Source: Deinococcus sp. KNUC1210
GTDB taxonomy: Bacteria > Deinococcota > Deinococci > Deinococcales > Deinococcaceae
Assembly (NCBI RefSeq): GCF_022344005.1
Contig: NZ_CP092189.1
Location: 246,945 to 310,944, forward strand
Length of the DNA: 64,000 nt
Direction of reading: 5' to 3'
A program made the translations under genes and the position numbers. Each line of letters opens with the position of its first letter. The stretch's first letter is position 1. Under the pieces are notes generated by a model. It was not told the origin of the DNA. It worked only from the letters and a program-made list of their open reading frames with translations, and ran no database searches. Below are positions 42,976 through 53,124 of this stretch, piece after piece.

Positions 42976-44011
42976 TCAGCCGCGCACGCTTCGTCTGCCG
43001 CGCATGGTCCTGCCGAGGCGGGCGGTCGATTCCCGGATCTTCAGTTCGGCGCTGAACCCCTGCGCCTCGACCGGTTCGCGGGCCAGCATCTTCAGCATCG
43101 CCTGAGCGGCTGCCAGCCCCATTTCGTAGGTCGGCTGGCGCACGGTGGTGAGCGGCGGCGTGGTGAACGTCGAATTCGGCAGGTCGTCGAACCCCACCAG
43201 CGACATGTCCTCGGGTACCCGGATTCCGCGCCGGAACAGGCCCAGCCTCGCGCCGTAGGCCATCTGGTCGTTGGCCGCCATGATCGCCGTGAAGCTCGTG
43301 CCGCGCAGCAGCAGCGATTCCACCGCCAGCAGGCCCGACGCTTCCATGAAATCACCCTCGATGACCAGTCCCTCGTCGAAGTCCAGCCCGGCGTTCTTCG
43401 AGCGCCTGTCGGTAGCCCTGAAGTCGGTCGCTGGCGTCTCGGTGCGAGGTGGGGCCGCCGATATATGCGATACGGTGGTGGCCCAGTTCCAGCAGGTGCT
43501 GCACCACGCTGCACGCGCCCTGCACGTTATCAACTCGCAGGCAGTTGTCTTCCAGACCGCGAATGTTGCGCCCAACGGCCATCAGGGGCAGGCGCTCGGC
43601 AATCTGGATCAGCCGTTCGTCGGGCGTATGACCGCCCAGAATGATCATCGCGTCGACCGGGCGACCCAGCAGGGTGTCGAGCGCACTGGCCTCTTCCTCG
43701 ACCCGCCAGTGGCCGCTCACGAACAGTGGGCTGTAGCCGCTGCCCTCCAGTCCGTCCTCGATGCCGCGCAGCACCTCGCCGTAGTACGGGCTGGAGATGT
43801 CCTGCGTCAGAATGCCCACGCTCATCGAACGCCCGCTCGCCAGTCCACGCGCAATCAGGTTGGTACGGTAGCCCAGATCGCGCACTGCCTGAAGCACCGC
43901 CTCGCGCTTGTTGGGGGCCACCCGAACCGCTCCGCTGATGACCCTGGAAGCCGTGCTGACCGATACTCCGGCAGCACGGGCCACCTCGTCCAGCGTGATG
44001 TTCGTGGTCAA
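42976..44011 (-). pseudogene. LacI-family regulator, frameshifted
   Basis: The N-terminal frame (start 44011) has a LacI helix-turn-helix, TLDEVARAAGVSVSTASRVISG, and a sugar-binding core (SVGILTQDISSPYYGEVLRGIEDG, HHRIAYIGGPTSHRDASDRLQGYRQALEE). The C-terminal half continues in another frame from NAGLDFDEGLVIEGDF through IMAANDQMAYGARLG and VPEDMSLVGFDDL to 42976. Removing one base (or adding two) at about 43388-43398 joins them into a 344-residue protein. It is divergent from the sugar ABC operon that starts at 44770, whose control region holds AGCGCT-centred operators typical of LacI proteins. Confidence 0.82.
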
Positions 44012-44273
44012 CAGCTCACCTCCCGGTGGCGTACAGCAGTGGAGACGTCAAGGGCAGAAGCGGGCCGTTCAAGACCGAGCGGGCGAAGAACCTGTGCGTC
44101 AGATTGCGTCAGATTCGGAGAAGCTAAAGGAGTAAAATGCGGCTGTACCTGAAAAACGAAAACCTGCATCAGAGAACGGGCGCAGCCAGGGATCGGCCAC
44201 GTGCTGCACCGCAGCCATTTGTTCAACTGAAGGTCGGAATATCAATTCGGACACAGGCAGTGTATAAGCGAGG

Positions 44274-44287
44274 TGAAAGCGCTGTCA
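44274..44287. promoter_or_regulatory. LacI-type operator candidate TGAAAGCGCTGTCA
   Basis: This AGCGCT-centred near-palindrome has the general form of LacI/CcpA-family sites. It lies 263 bp upstream of the lacI start and may serve autoregulation or looping with the other two sites. Confidence 0.5.
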
Positions 44288-44445
44288 AATACGACGTGGG
44301 AAAAGGTGAGAAACAGCGGCAGGAACGCGTATGGATGGCTGTGCTCAGATTGGCAGAACGGCGTCTGAATCGATTTACTCGCCTGCTTGCATAGATGTGT
44401 TCGGAGCTGCGGCGCGGTTTTGACGGAAAGGGGCGGCAAAGAAGT

Positions 44446-44474
44446 TTGACAGCGCTTGCGAAACCTCCTATAGT
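44446..44474 (+). promoter_or_regulatory. Promoter of the sugar ABC operon with embedded operator
   Basis: TTGACA (44446-44451), a 17-bp spacer and TATAGT (44469-44474) form a near-consensus promoter reading towards the binding-protein gene. The site TGACAGCGCTTGCG (44447-44460) overlaps the -35 box and spacer, so a LacI protein bound there would exclude RNA polymerase. Confidence 0.72.
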
Positions 44475-44682
44475 TTTCTCAAGCACAATCGAACTTGAAG
44501 AGGACGGCTGTCCAGGAGGCAGCTCCGGCAAAGATGCAGGGGCGCTCCCGGTCGAATGTCTCCCTTCATGCTGTTCTCGAACTGCTTGTTGTCCTGTCGG
44601 TCCTCTGTCTGCCGTTCAGAATCGTTCCGGCTGACAGCCTGCCGCGCCAAGAGAGTCCGTCCTCTTCGCGGCCATCGGAAAA

Positions 44683-44696
44683 AGAAAGCGCTTTCA
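44683..44696. promoter_or_regulatory. LacI-type operator candidate AGAAAGCGCTTTCA
   Basis: It contains the perfect 12-bp palindrome GAAAGCGCTTTC (44684-44695), close to catabolite-repression and LacI-family consensus sites. It lies in the leader 74 bp before the binding-protein start, about 210 bp downstream of the promoter, so it could act as a roadblock or looping partner. Confidence 0.6.
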
Positions 44697-44769
44697 TAGT
44701 TTGGTAGACCTGTGCTGTTCGGCCCGTCGCCCTTACCCCGGTGTTGTGCTGCACCCTCGGAGGAATTCC

Positions 44770-46020
44770 ATGAAAAAGACCCTGACTGTCCTGACGCTCG
44801 CATTGCTCGCAAGTGTCGCCGGAGCACAGGCCAAGAAGACCATCACCATCGGGGTATTCCCCGACCTCGACAGCGTGGTGAAGGCTGCGCTTCCTGGCTT
44901 CAACAAGCTGTACCCGAACATCGAAGTGAAGATCAACTCGCTCGCCTACGCCGACCACCACAACGCGCTGACCACCGCCCTGGCGACCGGCTCGGGTGCC
45001 AACGACGTCGAGGCCATCGACTTCGGCTACGTCGCCAAGTTTGCTGAAGGCGGCGGTCTGGTCGATATCTCCAAGGCTCCTTACAACGCCGGGCAATACC
45101 GCTCGCAGTTCGTGGCCTACACCTTCCCCCAGGCCATCACCGACGACGGACGCATGGTCGCCATGCCCACCGACATCGGCCCGGGTTCGATGTTCTACCG
45201 CACCGACTTCCTGGCGAAGGCGGGCGTGAAGCCCAGCGACCTGAACAAGAGCTGGGATTCGTACATCGCGGCAGGCAAGAAGATCGTGGCCGCCAACCCC
45301 GGCGTCTTCCTGATTCCCGACGCTTCGGAAGTCGAGTCGATCATGATCCGTACCGGCCTGAAGCCGGGTGAGGGTCTGTACTTCGACAAGAACAACAAGG
45401 TGCTCGTCGGCCCCGACAGCCCCCGCTTCGTGCAGGCGTTCACCGTCGCCAAGGCCGTGCGTGACGCCAAGCTCGACGGACACGCCGGAGCCGCCTTCAG
45501 CAGCGACTGGACTACCGCTTTCCAGAAGGGCAACCTCGCCACCGAAGTCAGCGGTGCGTGGCTCGTGGGCCACATGCAGAACTGGCTCGCCAAGGATTTC
45601 GCAGGCAAGTGGGCTTCGCAGCAGCTCCCCGGGAACTCGTTCACCAGCTACGGCGGCTCGTTCTACGGCATTCCCAGCCAGAGCAAGAACAAGGCTGAAG
45701 CGTGGGACCTCATCAAGTACCTGACGACCAACGCCGACCAGCAGATTCTGGCGTTCAAGACCACCGGAGCCTTCCCGGCGCTGCGTGCCGCCCAGAGTGC
45801 GCCGCTGTTCAACGAGGGTGTGGCGTACCTGAACAACCAGAAAGCCCGTCAGGTGTGGCGTGCAGCGGCCAACAACATCAAGCCCATCGACGTGAACCGT
45901 CTCGACCCGGTGGCCGACCAGATCACCAACGACGCCCTGAGCAGCGTGCTCGACGGTACCAAGACCGTGCAGCAGGCGCTCGCGGACGCCCAGGCACTGA
46001 TTCAGCGCCGCGCTCGATAA
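44770..46020 (+). CDS. Sugar ABC transporter substrate-binding protein
   Basis: ATG at 44770 with GGAGG upstream gives 416 residues. The start KKTLTVLTLALLASVAGAQA is a signal peptide. The mature protein has the CUT1-family fold: ITIGVFPDLDSVVKAALPGF, NDVEAIDFGYVAKFAEGGGLVDIS, MVAMPTDIGPGSMFYRTDFLAKAG, ATEVSGAWLVGHM and a C-terminal WDLIKYLTTNADQQ with FKTTGAFPALRAAQ. It would capture oligosaccharides outside the membrane and deliver them to the two permeases encoded next. The adjacent glycosidase genes suggest beta-linked sugars such as cello-oligosaccharides; that is inference. Confidence 0.9.
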   Translation: MKKTLTVLTLALLASVAGAQAKKTITIGVFPDLDSVVKAALPGFNKLYPNIEVKINSLAYADHHNALTTALATGSGANDVEAIDFGYVAKFAEGGGLVDISKAPYNAGQYRSQFVAYTFPQAITDDGRMVAMPTDIGPGSMFYRTDFLAKAGVKPSDLNKSWDSYIAAGKKIVAANPGVFLIPDASEVESIMIRTGLKPGEGLYFDKNNKVLVGPDSPRFVQAFTVAKAVRDAKLDGHAGAAFSSDWTTAFQKGNLATEVSGAWLVGHMQNWLAKDFAGKWASQQLPGNSFTSYGGSFYGIPSQSKNKAEAWDLIKYLTTNADQQILAFKTTGAFPALRAAQSAPLFNEGVAYLNNQKARQVWRAAANNIKPIDVNRLDPVADQITNDALSSVLDGTKTVQQALADAQALIQRRAR

Positions 46021-46028
46021 ACACAGGC

Positions 46029-46140
46029 GTCAGGCGTTAGGGGTCAGGCGTTAGGAACAGGCGAACAGATGCTCAGCTGGCTCAGGCAGCAGCCCCGGTA
46101 TCTGTTCCCGATCCCTAAAACCTGATCCCTAACCCCTTTT
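46029..46140 (+). repeat. Long imperfect hairpin between binding-protein and permease genes
   Basis: Two tandem copies of GTCAGGCGTTAGG (46029-46041, 46043-46055) begin a left arm ending GAACAGAT (46063-46070). The right arm runs from ATCTGTTC (46100-46107) through CTAACCCC and TTTT at 46137-46140. The arms pair imperfectly over about 37 bases. It probably stabilises the binding-protein mRNA or attenuates reading into the permeases. Confidence 0.65.
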
Positions 46141-46153
46141 CTTAGGAGGTGAT

Positions 46154-47134
<981 letters not shown>

Positions 47135-47135
47135 G

Positions 47136-48001
<866 letters not shown>

Positions 48002-48005
<4 letters not shown>

Positions 48006-49296
48006 GCTTCCGGGTCGGCGCGGCGCGGCTGCTGGGCAGCCTTGCTCTCGGCAGCCTCACGGTCGGGGGCATGGTGGGCGGGGCCTCGGCTCCGGCGACC
48101 TTCACGCTGGCGGCGTCTGGGGTGCAGATCGCGCCGCTGGCCGTGGGTGGCTACGATTTCGGCAACTGGATGCCGGTGGCCGACATGCAGCGTGACTTGC
48201 AGACCACCCAGCCGACCTCGCTGCGCTTTCCCGGCGGCAACGTGGGCGACGAGAACGATCTGACCGAGGCGGCGCTGCGTGCCTTCAAGTCCAACCTGAG
48301 CCTGATCGGGGGACATCCGGCGCTGATCGTGCAGACGCGGGTGTTCGCCAGCAAGCCGGAGGCCCAGAACCGCCCCAGGACGCGGCACAGGCAGCCCGAG
48401 ACACGCGGGCGCTGGGGCTGAAGGTCGCGTACTGGGAAGTGGGCAACGAACCCGACCTGTACGCCACCCACCGCAACGCCCCCCAGTGGACGCCCGAGCA
48501 GTACTGCAACACCTTCCGGGCGCAGCGGGCGGCGATTCTGGCCGTCGATCCGCAGGCCAGATTTGCCGGGCCAGCGGTGTCCAACGGCGCAGGCAGCGCC
48601 GCCGACTTCCTGGTCCGCTTCGTACAGGTCTGCGGCGACGTGGTCGATCTTCTGACCTGGCACGAATACCCCACCGACGGCACCCAGCCCGATGAAGCTG
48701 CTCTGGCGACCGTGGCCCGTATGAGCGACGACGCCGGGCGCTTCCGCACGCTGCTGAAGGACCCGGCGGGCAATCCGCTGGGCTACAGCCGCGACGTGCC
48801 GCTGGGCGTGACCGAATACAGCCTCTCGTACCGCTCCGACAGACCGCGCCACCTGGCCGATCAGGTGGGGGCGCTGTGGGCCGCCGAGGCGACGCTGCGA
48901 CTGGCCGAGGCGGGCGTGAGCGTATCGAATTACTTCGCGCTGCTGGCGACGGGCAGCCACGGTCTGCTCGATCTGGCGGGCGTGCCTCGCCCCAGTTTCT
49001 ATGCGTTCCAGCAGATCAGGACGTTTCAGGGAACGGCGCTGCCGGCCAGTTCCAGCGACCCGGCTCTCTGGATTCACGCGGCCCAGAGCGGCGCGACCCT
49101 GACGGTGCTCGTCACCAATACCGCTTCCGATTCCCGGCAGCTCGTTTCGGCTGTGTCCGGCTATACCCTGATCGGCGGAAAGACCTTTACCGAGCAGACT
49201 GCCGACGCCGCAGCCGACTTCCTGCGCCTGCCGCTGAACGATCTGCAGGACCTGCCCGCCCGTTCACTGACCCGGCTGGTGTACAAAAAACAGTGA
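48002..49296 (+). pseudogene. Glycosidase-like protein (clan GH-A type), frameshifted
   Basis: ATG at 48002 overlaps the permease stop. A signal peptide (about residues 1-30) is followed by LRFPGGNVGDENDLTEAALR. The frame stops at 48421, but a second frame continues ALGLKVAYWEVGNEPDLYATHR to 49296. Adding one C to the run at 48373-48376 joins them into 431 residues. The Glu of GNEP (acid/base) and the Glu of LGVTEYSLSYRS (nucleophile) fit clan GH-A glycoside hydrolases with a TIM barrel and a C-terminal beta domain. The substrate family is not recognised. It sits in the sugar ABC operon, before a GH1 beta-glucosidase. Confidence 0.72.
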
Positions 49297-49493
49297 CGCC
49301 TGAGGGCGAAGAGGAAGAACCAGCGATGGCGCTTCCCTCACCTTCAGCCACTGACGCGGCCCCCTGAACAGAGCTGGAAAAAACCAGAAGCTCCGCTGTT
49401 TGCTCCGCCCGGCTCGGGCGAGTGAAGGAGGCGCAGCGACTGCTGTTCCTCCAAATCTGACCCCGCCTCCCATCCCAACTCCCGAGGTTCCCT

Positions 49494-50825
49494 ATGACGA
49501 TCATTACCCGCAAGGATTTCCCCGAACACTTCACTTTCGGCGTCGCCACCTCCTCCTATCAGATCGAGGGTTCGACCTCTGCCGACGGGCGCGGCCCCTC
49601 GATCTGGGATACGTTCTGCCGCGAACCCGGACGCATCTCGGACGGCAGCAGCGGCGACGTGGCGTGCGACCATTATCGCCGCTGGGAAGAAGACCTGGAG
49701 CTGATCTCCTCGCTGGGCGTGCAGGCGTACCGCTTCAGCGTGGCGTGGCCGCGTGTGCAGCCCACCGGCAGCGGGGCCATCAATCCGCTGGGCCTGGATT
49801 TCTATGAGCGACTGGTCGACGGCATGCTGGAACGCGGCCTCGATCCGTATCTGACGCTGTACCACTGGGACCTGCCGCAGCCACTTCAGGATGTGGGCGG
49901 CTGGGCCAACCGCGACACCGCCTTTCATTTCGCCGAATATGCCCGCGCCGTGGCCGAACGGCTGGGAGAGCGCGTCAAGAGCTACGCCACCCTGAACGAG
50001 CCGTGGTGCAGCAGCATTCTCAGCTACCAGATCGGTGAACACGCGCCGGGCCTGCGTGACCGTAAGCTGGCGCTGGCGGCGGCCCACCATCTGCTGCTGG
50101 GCCACGGCGAGGCCACCAAGGTGCTGCGCGAAGTGGTGCCGGGCGCGGCCATCGGCACGGTGCTGAACCTGAACGCGGTGACGCCTGCCACATCGTCCGA
50201 ACAGGACGCGGCGGCAGCCCGCTTCGAGGACGGCGCGTTCAACCGCTGGTTCCTCGATCCGCTGCTGCGCGGCGCGTACCCCGCCGATGTCTGGGAGGCC
50301 TACGGCGAGGACGTGCCCGAGGTGCAGCCGGGCGATCTGGAAACGATCCGGCAGCCGCTCGATTTTCTGGGCGTGAACTACTACAGCCGCAGCGTGGTCT
50401 CGGCAGACGGTCAGCAGCAGCGGCCCAGCGAGTCCAGCTATACCGACATGGGCTGGGAAGTGTATCCGCAGGGTCTGTCCGATCTGCTGCTGCGTCTGAA
50501 AGCCGATTACACCCTGCCGCCCATCTACATCACCGAAAACGGGGCAGCGTACAAGGATACGCTCGAAGGGACAGCCGTCCACGACACCGAGCGGGTGGCG
50601 TACCTGCAAACCCATCTGGCCGAGGTTGCCAGTGCCGTGCGGCAGGGCGTGAAGGTGAACGGCTACTTCGCCTGGAGTCTGATGGATAACTTCGAGTGGG
50701 CGCACGGCTACAGCAAGCGCTTCGGGCTGGTGTACGTGGATTACGGCGACCAGCAGCGCGTTCTGAAAGACAGCGCCCTGTGGTACCGGGGTCTGGCGGG
50801 CGCCAAGGTGCCAGAGCTGGCCTGA
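49494..50825 (+). CDS. Beta-glucosidase (GH1)
   Basis: The 443-residue GH1 enzyme hydrolyses terminal beta-glucosides. The N-terminal FTFGVATSSYQIEGS is the GH1 signature, SYATLNEPWCSS carries the acid/base Glu, and PIYITENGAAY carries the nucleophile Glu; WSLMDNFEWAHGYSKRFGL is the aglycone/glucose-binding C-terminal motif. No signal peptide is present, so it acts inside the cell on imported sugars. It closes the lacI-linked sugar cluster (binding protein, permeases, glycosidase) and ends 26 bp before a hairpin shared with the converging aldo/keto reductase gene. Confidence 0.95.
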   Translation: MTIITRKDFPEHFTFGVATSSYQIEGSTSADGRGPSIWDTFCREPGRISDGSSGDVACDHYRRWEEDLELISSLGVQAYRFSVAWPRVQPTGSGAINPLGLDFYERLVDGMLERGLDPYLTLYHWDLPQPLQDVGGWANRDTAFHFAEYARAVAERLGERVKSYATLNEPWCSSILSYQIGEHAPGLRDRKLALAAAHHLLLGHGEATKVLREVVPGAAIGTVLNLNAVTPATSSEQDAAAARFEDGAFNRWFLDPLLRGAYPADVWEAYGEDVPEVQPGDLETIRQPLDFLGVNYYSRSVVSADGQQQRPSESSYTDMGWEVYPQGLSDLLLRLKADYTLPPIYITENGAAYKDTLEGTAVHDTERVAYLQTHLAEVASAVRQGVKVNGYFAWSLMDNFEWAHGYSKRFGLVYVDYGDQQRVLKDSALWYRGLAGAKVPELA

Positions 50826-50850
50826 AGGCAGGAAGTTGGGATGAGGACAC

Positions 50851-50879
50851 AGCGGGAGGGCAGCAGATGCCTTCCCGCT
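50851..50879. terminator. Bidirectional hairpin terminator after the GH1 gene
   Basis: AGCGGGAGGGC (50851-50861) pairs with GCCTTCCCGCT (50869-50879) with one G-T wobble, between the converging GH1 and aldo/keto reductase genes. No long T-run follows on the plus strand. Confidence 0.5.
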
Positions 50880-50903
50880 TCTCGTCGTGCGTTCCCAGCC
50901 TGC

Positions 50904-51908
50904 TCAGCTTCCCGGATGATCGCGCAGAATGCCCTCGATCAGCTCCAGTTCCTCTGGCGACAGCTCTGCTCCCGCCAGTGCGCCCACTGCGTCCTCGATC
51001 TGCGAGACCCGGCTGGCCCCGATCAGCGCCGAGGTCACGCCCCGGTGCCGCAGCACCCACGTCAGCGCCATCTGTGCCAGCGTCTGCCCACGCTCGTGGG
51101 CCAGGGCGTTCAGCCGCGCCGTTCCGGCCAGCAGTCGATCGGTGATGTGTTCGGGGCGCAGAAATCCCGGCCCCGCGGCAGCCCGCGAATCGGAGGGAAT
51201 GCCGTTCAGATAGCGGTCGGTCAGGCGGCCCTGGGCCAGCGGCGAGAAGACGATGCACCCGGCCCCGGCTTCGTCCAGCACGTCCAGCAGTCCGCCCTCG
51301 ATCCAGCGTTCGTACATGCTGTATTTGGGCTGGTGAATCAGGCACGGCGTTCCGAGTTCGCGCAGCAGGGCAGTGGCCTGCCGGGTCTGCTCGGCGGAGT
51401 AGTTCGACAGGCCCACATACAGCGCCCGCCCGCTCCGCACGGCAGCGTCGAGGGCACTCATGGTCTCTTCCAGCGGCGTATTCGGGTCGGGCCGGTGATG
51501 ATAGTAAAGATCCACATAGTCCAGCCCCAGCCGTTTCAGGCTCGCGTCCAGGCTGGACAGCAGGTATTTCCGCGATCCCCAGTCGCCGTAGGGGCCGGGC
51601 CACATGGTGTATCCAGCCTTGCTGGAGATCAGCAGTTCATCTCGGTAGGGAGCCAGATCCTGCCGCAGCAGTCGCCCGAACGTCTCCTCGGCGGAACCGG
51701 GCGGCGGGCCGTAGTTGTTCGCCAGATCAAAATGCGTAATGCCCAGATCGAAGGCCCGGCGCACCATCTGACGGCTGTTCTCGAAGCTGTCGACGCCGCC
51801 GAAATTGTGCCACAGGCCCAGCGAGATGGCGGGCAGTTGCACGCCGCTGCGGCCCGAACGGCGGTACGTCATGGCTGAATACCGGGTATCAGCGGGAAGA
51901 TAGGTCAT
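50904..51908 (-). CDS. Aldo/keto reductase (YghZ/Gpr-like)
   Basis: ATG at 51908 gives 334 residues with the AKR barrel. YRRSGRSGVQLPAISLGLWHNFG, THFDLANNYGPPPGSAEETFGR (the catalytic Tyr/Asp region) and LISSKAGYTMWPGPYGDWGSRKYL match L-glyceraldehyde-3-phosphate reductase/YghZ-type enzymes of the AKR14 group; DYVDLYYHHRPDPNTPLEETM carries the His, and ALIGASRVSQIEDAV binds NADPH. These reduce aldehydes such as methylglyoxal or L-GAP. It is divergent from the DUF2090 gene. Confidence 0.88.
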   Translation of the reverse strand: MTYLPADTRYSAMTYRRSGRSGVQLPAISLGLWHNFGGVDSFENSRQMVRRAFDLGITHFDLANNYGPPPGSAEETFGRLLRQDLAPYRDELLISSKAGYTMWPGPYGDWGSRKYLLSSLDASLKRLGLDYVDLYYHHRPDPNTPLEETMSALDAAVRSGRALYVGLSNYSAEQTRQATALLRELGTPCLIHQPKYSMYERWIEGGLLDVLDEAGAGCIVFSPLAQGRLTDRYLNGIPSDSRAAAGPGFLRPEHITDRLLAGTARLNALAHERGQTLAQMALTWVLRHRGVTSALIGASRVSQIEDAVGALAGAELSPEELELIEGILRDHPGS

Positions 51909-52056
51909 GTGGCCTCTACTGTAAGCGAGCCGCGCTGCCCGCACCATAAGACCTCTTTATCCGAAGCGTGGGTGCCTGCTTACCAGACCGTCTCATGCTG
52001 ACGACAGGTCTGCCGTACTCCACACCGATTGTCTCCGAGTGGGTCCAAAGGATGTC

Positions 52057-52066
52057 TGACATGTCA
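52057..52066. promoter_or_regulatory. Palindrome TGACATGTCA between aldo/keto reductase and DUF2090 genes
   Basis: A perfect 10-bp palindrome in the 205-bp divergent gap, 48 bp before the DUF2090 start. It might be a GntR-like operator. A 10-bp palindrome alone is weak evidence. Confidence 0.25.
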
Positions 52067-52113
52067 ATTTGCTCCGTTTGCCCGTCCCTGTGGTGCTGTG
52101 CCCGGTCACGGTC

Positions 52114-53043
52114 ATGATGTCCGGTTACAGCACGCCGCTGTATCTCCTGCCCTTCGACCACCGGGGTTCGTTCGAGCAGGGGCTATTTGGCTGGCATGAC
52201 CCACTCACGCCCGACCAGACGGCCAGAATCGCCGATGCCAAGCGGGTGATTTATGAGGGGCTGCTGGCGGCCCTGGCGTCGGCCCAGAACCCGGACGGGG
52301 TGCCGATACAGCGGGCGGGCCTGCTGGTCGATGAGCAGTTTGGAGCCGACATTCTGCAAGACGCTCATGCCCGGCAGCTCATCACAGCCTGCCCCGCCGA
52401 GAAGAGCGGTCAGGACGAGTTCGATTTCGAATATGGCGACGCCTTTGCACAGCACATCGAACACGTGAACCCGACCTTCTGCAAGGTGCTGGTGCGCTAC
52501 AACCCAGACGGCGATGAGGCGCTGAATACCCGGCAGCGCGAGAAACTCGCACGGCTGTCAGCCTTTCTGAAGAGCAGCGGGCGACTGTTCATGTTCGAAC
52601 TGCTGGTGCCTGCCGAGGCCGCACAGCTGCACATGGCGGGCGGCGACGCGAAGCGCTACGACGCCGAGCAGCGTCCGGCCCTGATGGTGCGGGCCATCGA
52701 GCAGCTTCAGGACGCCGCCACCGAACCCGATGTCTGGAAGGTGGAAGGTGTGGATACGGTCAGAGACGCGGCCCGCATCGTCGAGGCGGCGCAGCGGGGT
52801 GGACGAGAGGGCGTGGGCCTCATCATTCTGGGGCGCGGCGAGGACGACGCCCACGTTCGCCAGTGGTTGCAGACGGCGGCGAGCGTGCCGGGTTTCATCG
52901 GGTTCGCGGTGGGCCGCACCACCTTCTGGGACGCCCTGAAGCGCTGGTTGGCCGGCACCATCAGCCGCGAAGAAGCCGTGCAGGAAATCGCAGCTCATTA
53001 CCGGGAATGGGTGCAGGACTTCGAGGCGGCGCGGCCCGCCTGA
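52114..53043 (+). CDS. DUF2090 aldolase-like protein
   Basis: The 309-residue protein (ATG at 52114 or 52117) matches the DUF2090 domain found fused to IolC in some bacteria. Seen are LYLLPFDHRGSFEQGLFGW, AGLLVDEQFGADIL, FELLVPAEAAQ, DVWKVEGVDTVRDAARIVEAA, GLIILGRGEDDAHVRQWL and GFIGFAVGRTTFWDAL, the pattern of a TIM-barrel class I-type aldolase. DUF2090 proteins are associated with 2-deoxy-5-keto-gluconate-6-phosphate or tagatose-bisphosphate aldolase roles. Neighbours do not decide the substrate. It ends at a strong terminator. Confidence 0.8.
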   Translation: MMSGYSTPLYLLPFDHRGSFEQGLFGWHDPLTPDQTARIADAKRVIYEGLLAALASAQNPDGVPIQRAGLLVDEQFGADILQDAHARQLITACPAEKSGQDEFDFEYGDAFAQHIEHVNPTFCKVLVRYNPDGDEALNTRQREKLARLSAFLKSSGRLFMFELLVPAEAAQLHMAGGDAKRYDAEQRPALMVRAIEQLQDAATEPDVWKVEGVDTVRDAARIVEAAQRGGREGVGLIILGRGEDDAHVRQWLQTAASVPGFIGFAVGRTTFWDALKRWLAGTISREEAVQEIAAHYREWVQDFEAARPA

Positions 53044-53059
53044 GGAGCGTTCAGACAGC

Positions 53060-53101
53060 GCAGCAGGGCCGCCACAAGTTTACGTGTGGCGGCCCTGCTG
53101 C
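53060..53101. terminator. Perfect 17-bp hairpin between DUF2090 and dehydrogenase genes
   Basis: GCAGCAGGGCCGCCACA (53060-53076) pairs perfectly with TGTGGCGGCCCTGCTGC (53085-53101) around the loop AGTTTACG. It ends transcription from both converging genes. The lack of a T-run suggests pausing by structure or Rho help. Confidence 0.75.
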
Positions 53102-53124
53102 CTGCTGTGGATCCGATAGCTGCC

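Larger units (their letters stand above)
44012..44769. other. Divergent control region between lacI and the sugar ABC operon
   Basis: No gene in these 758 bp is convincing; short open frames lack ribosome-binding sites and family resemblance. The region holds a sigma-70-like promoter at 44446-44474 and three AGCGCT-centred palindromes at 44274, 44447 and 44683. The transcript leader of the binding-protein gene would be about 290 nt. Confidence 0.55.

Noticed and set aside
44137..44394. An 85-codon open frame in the lacI/ABC control region
   Set aside because: No ribosome-binding site, no recognisable domain, and it overlaps an operator candidate.
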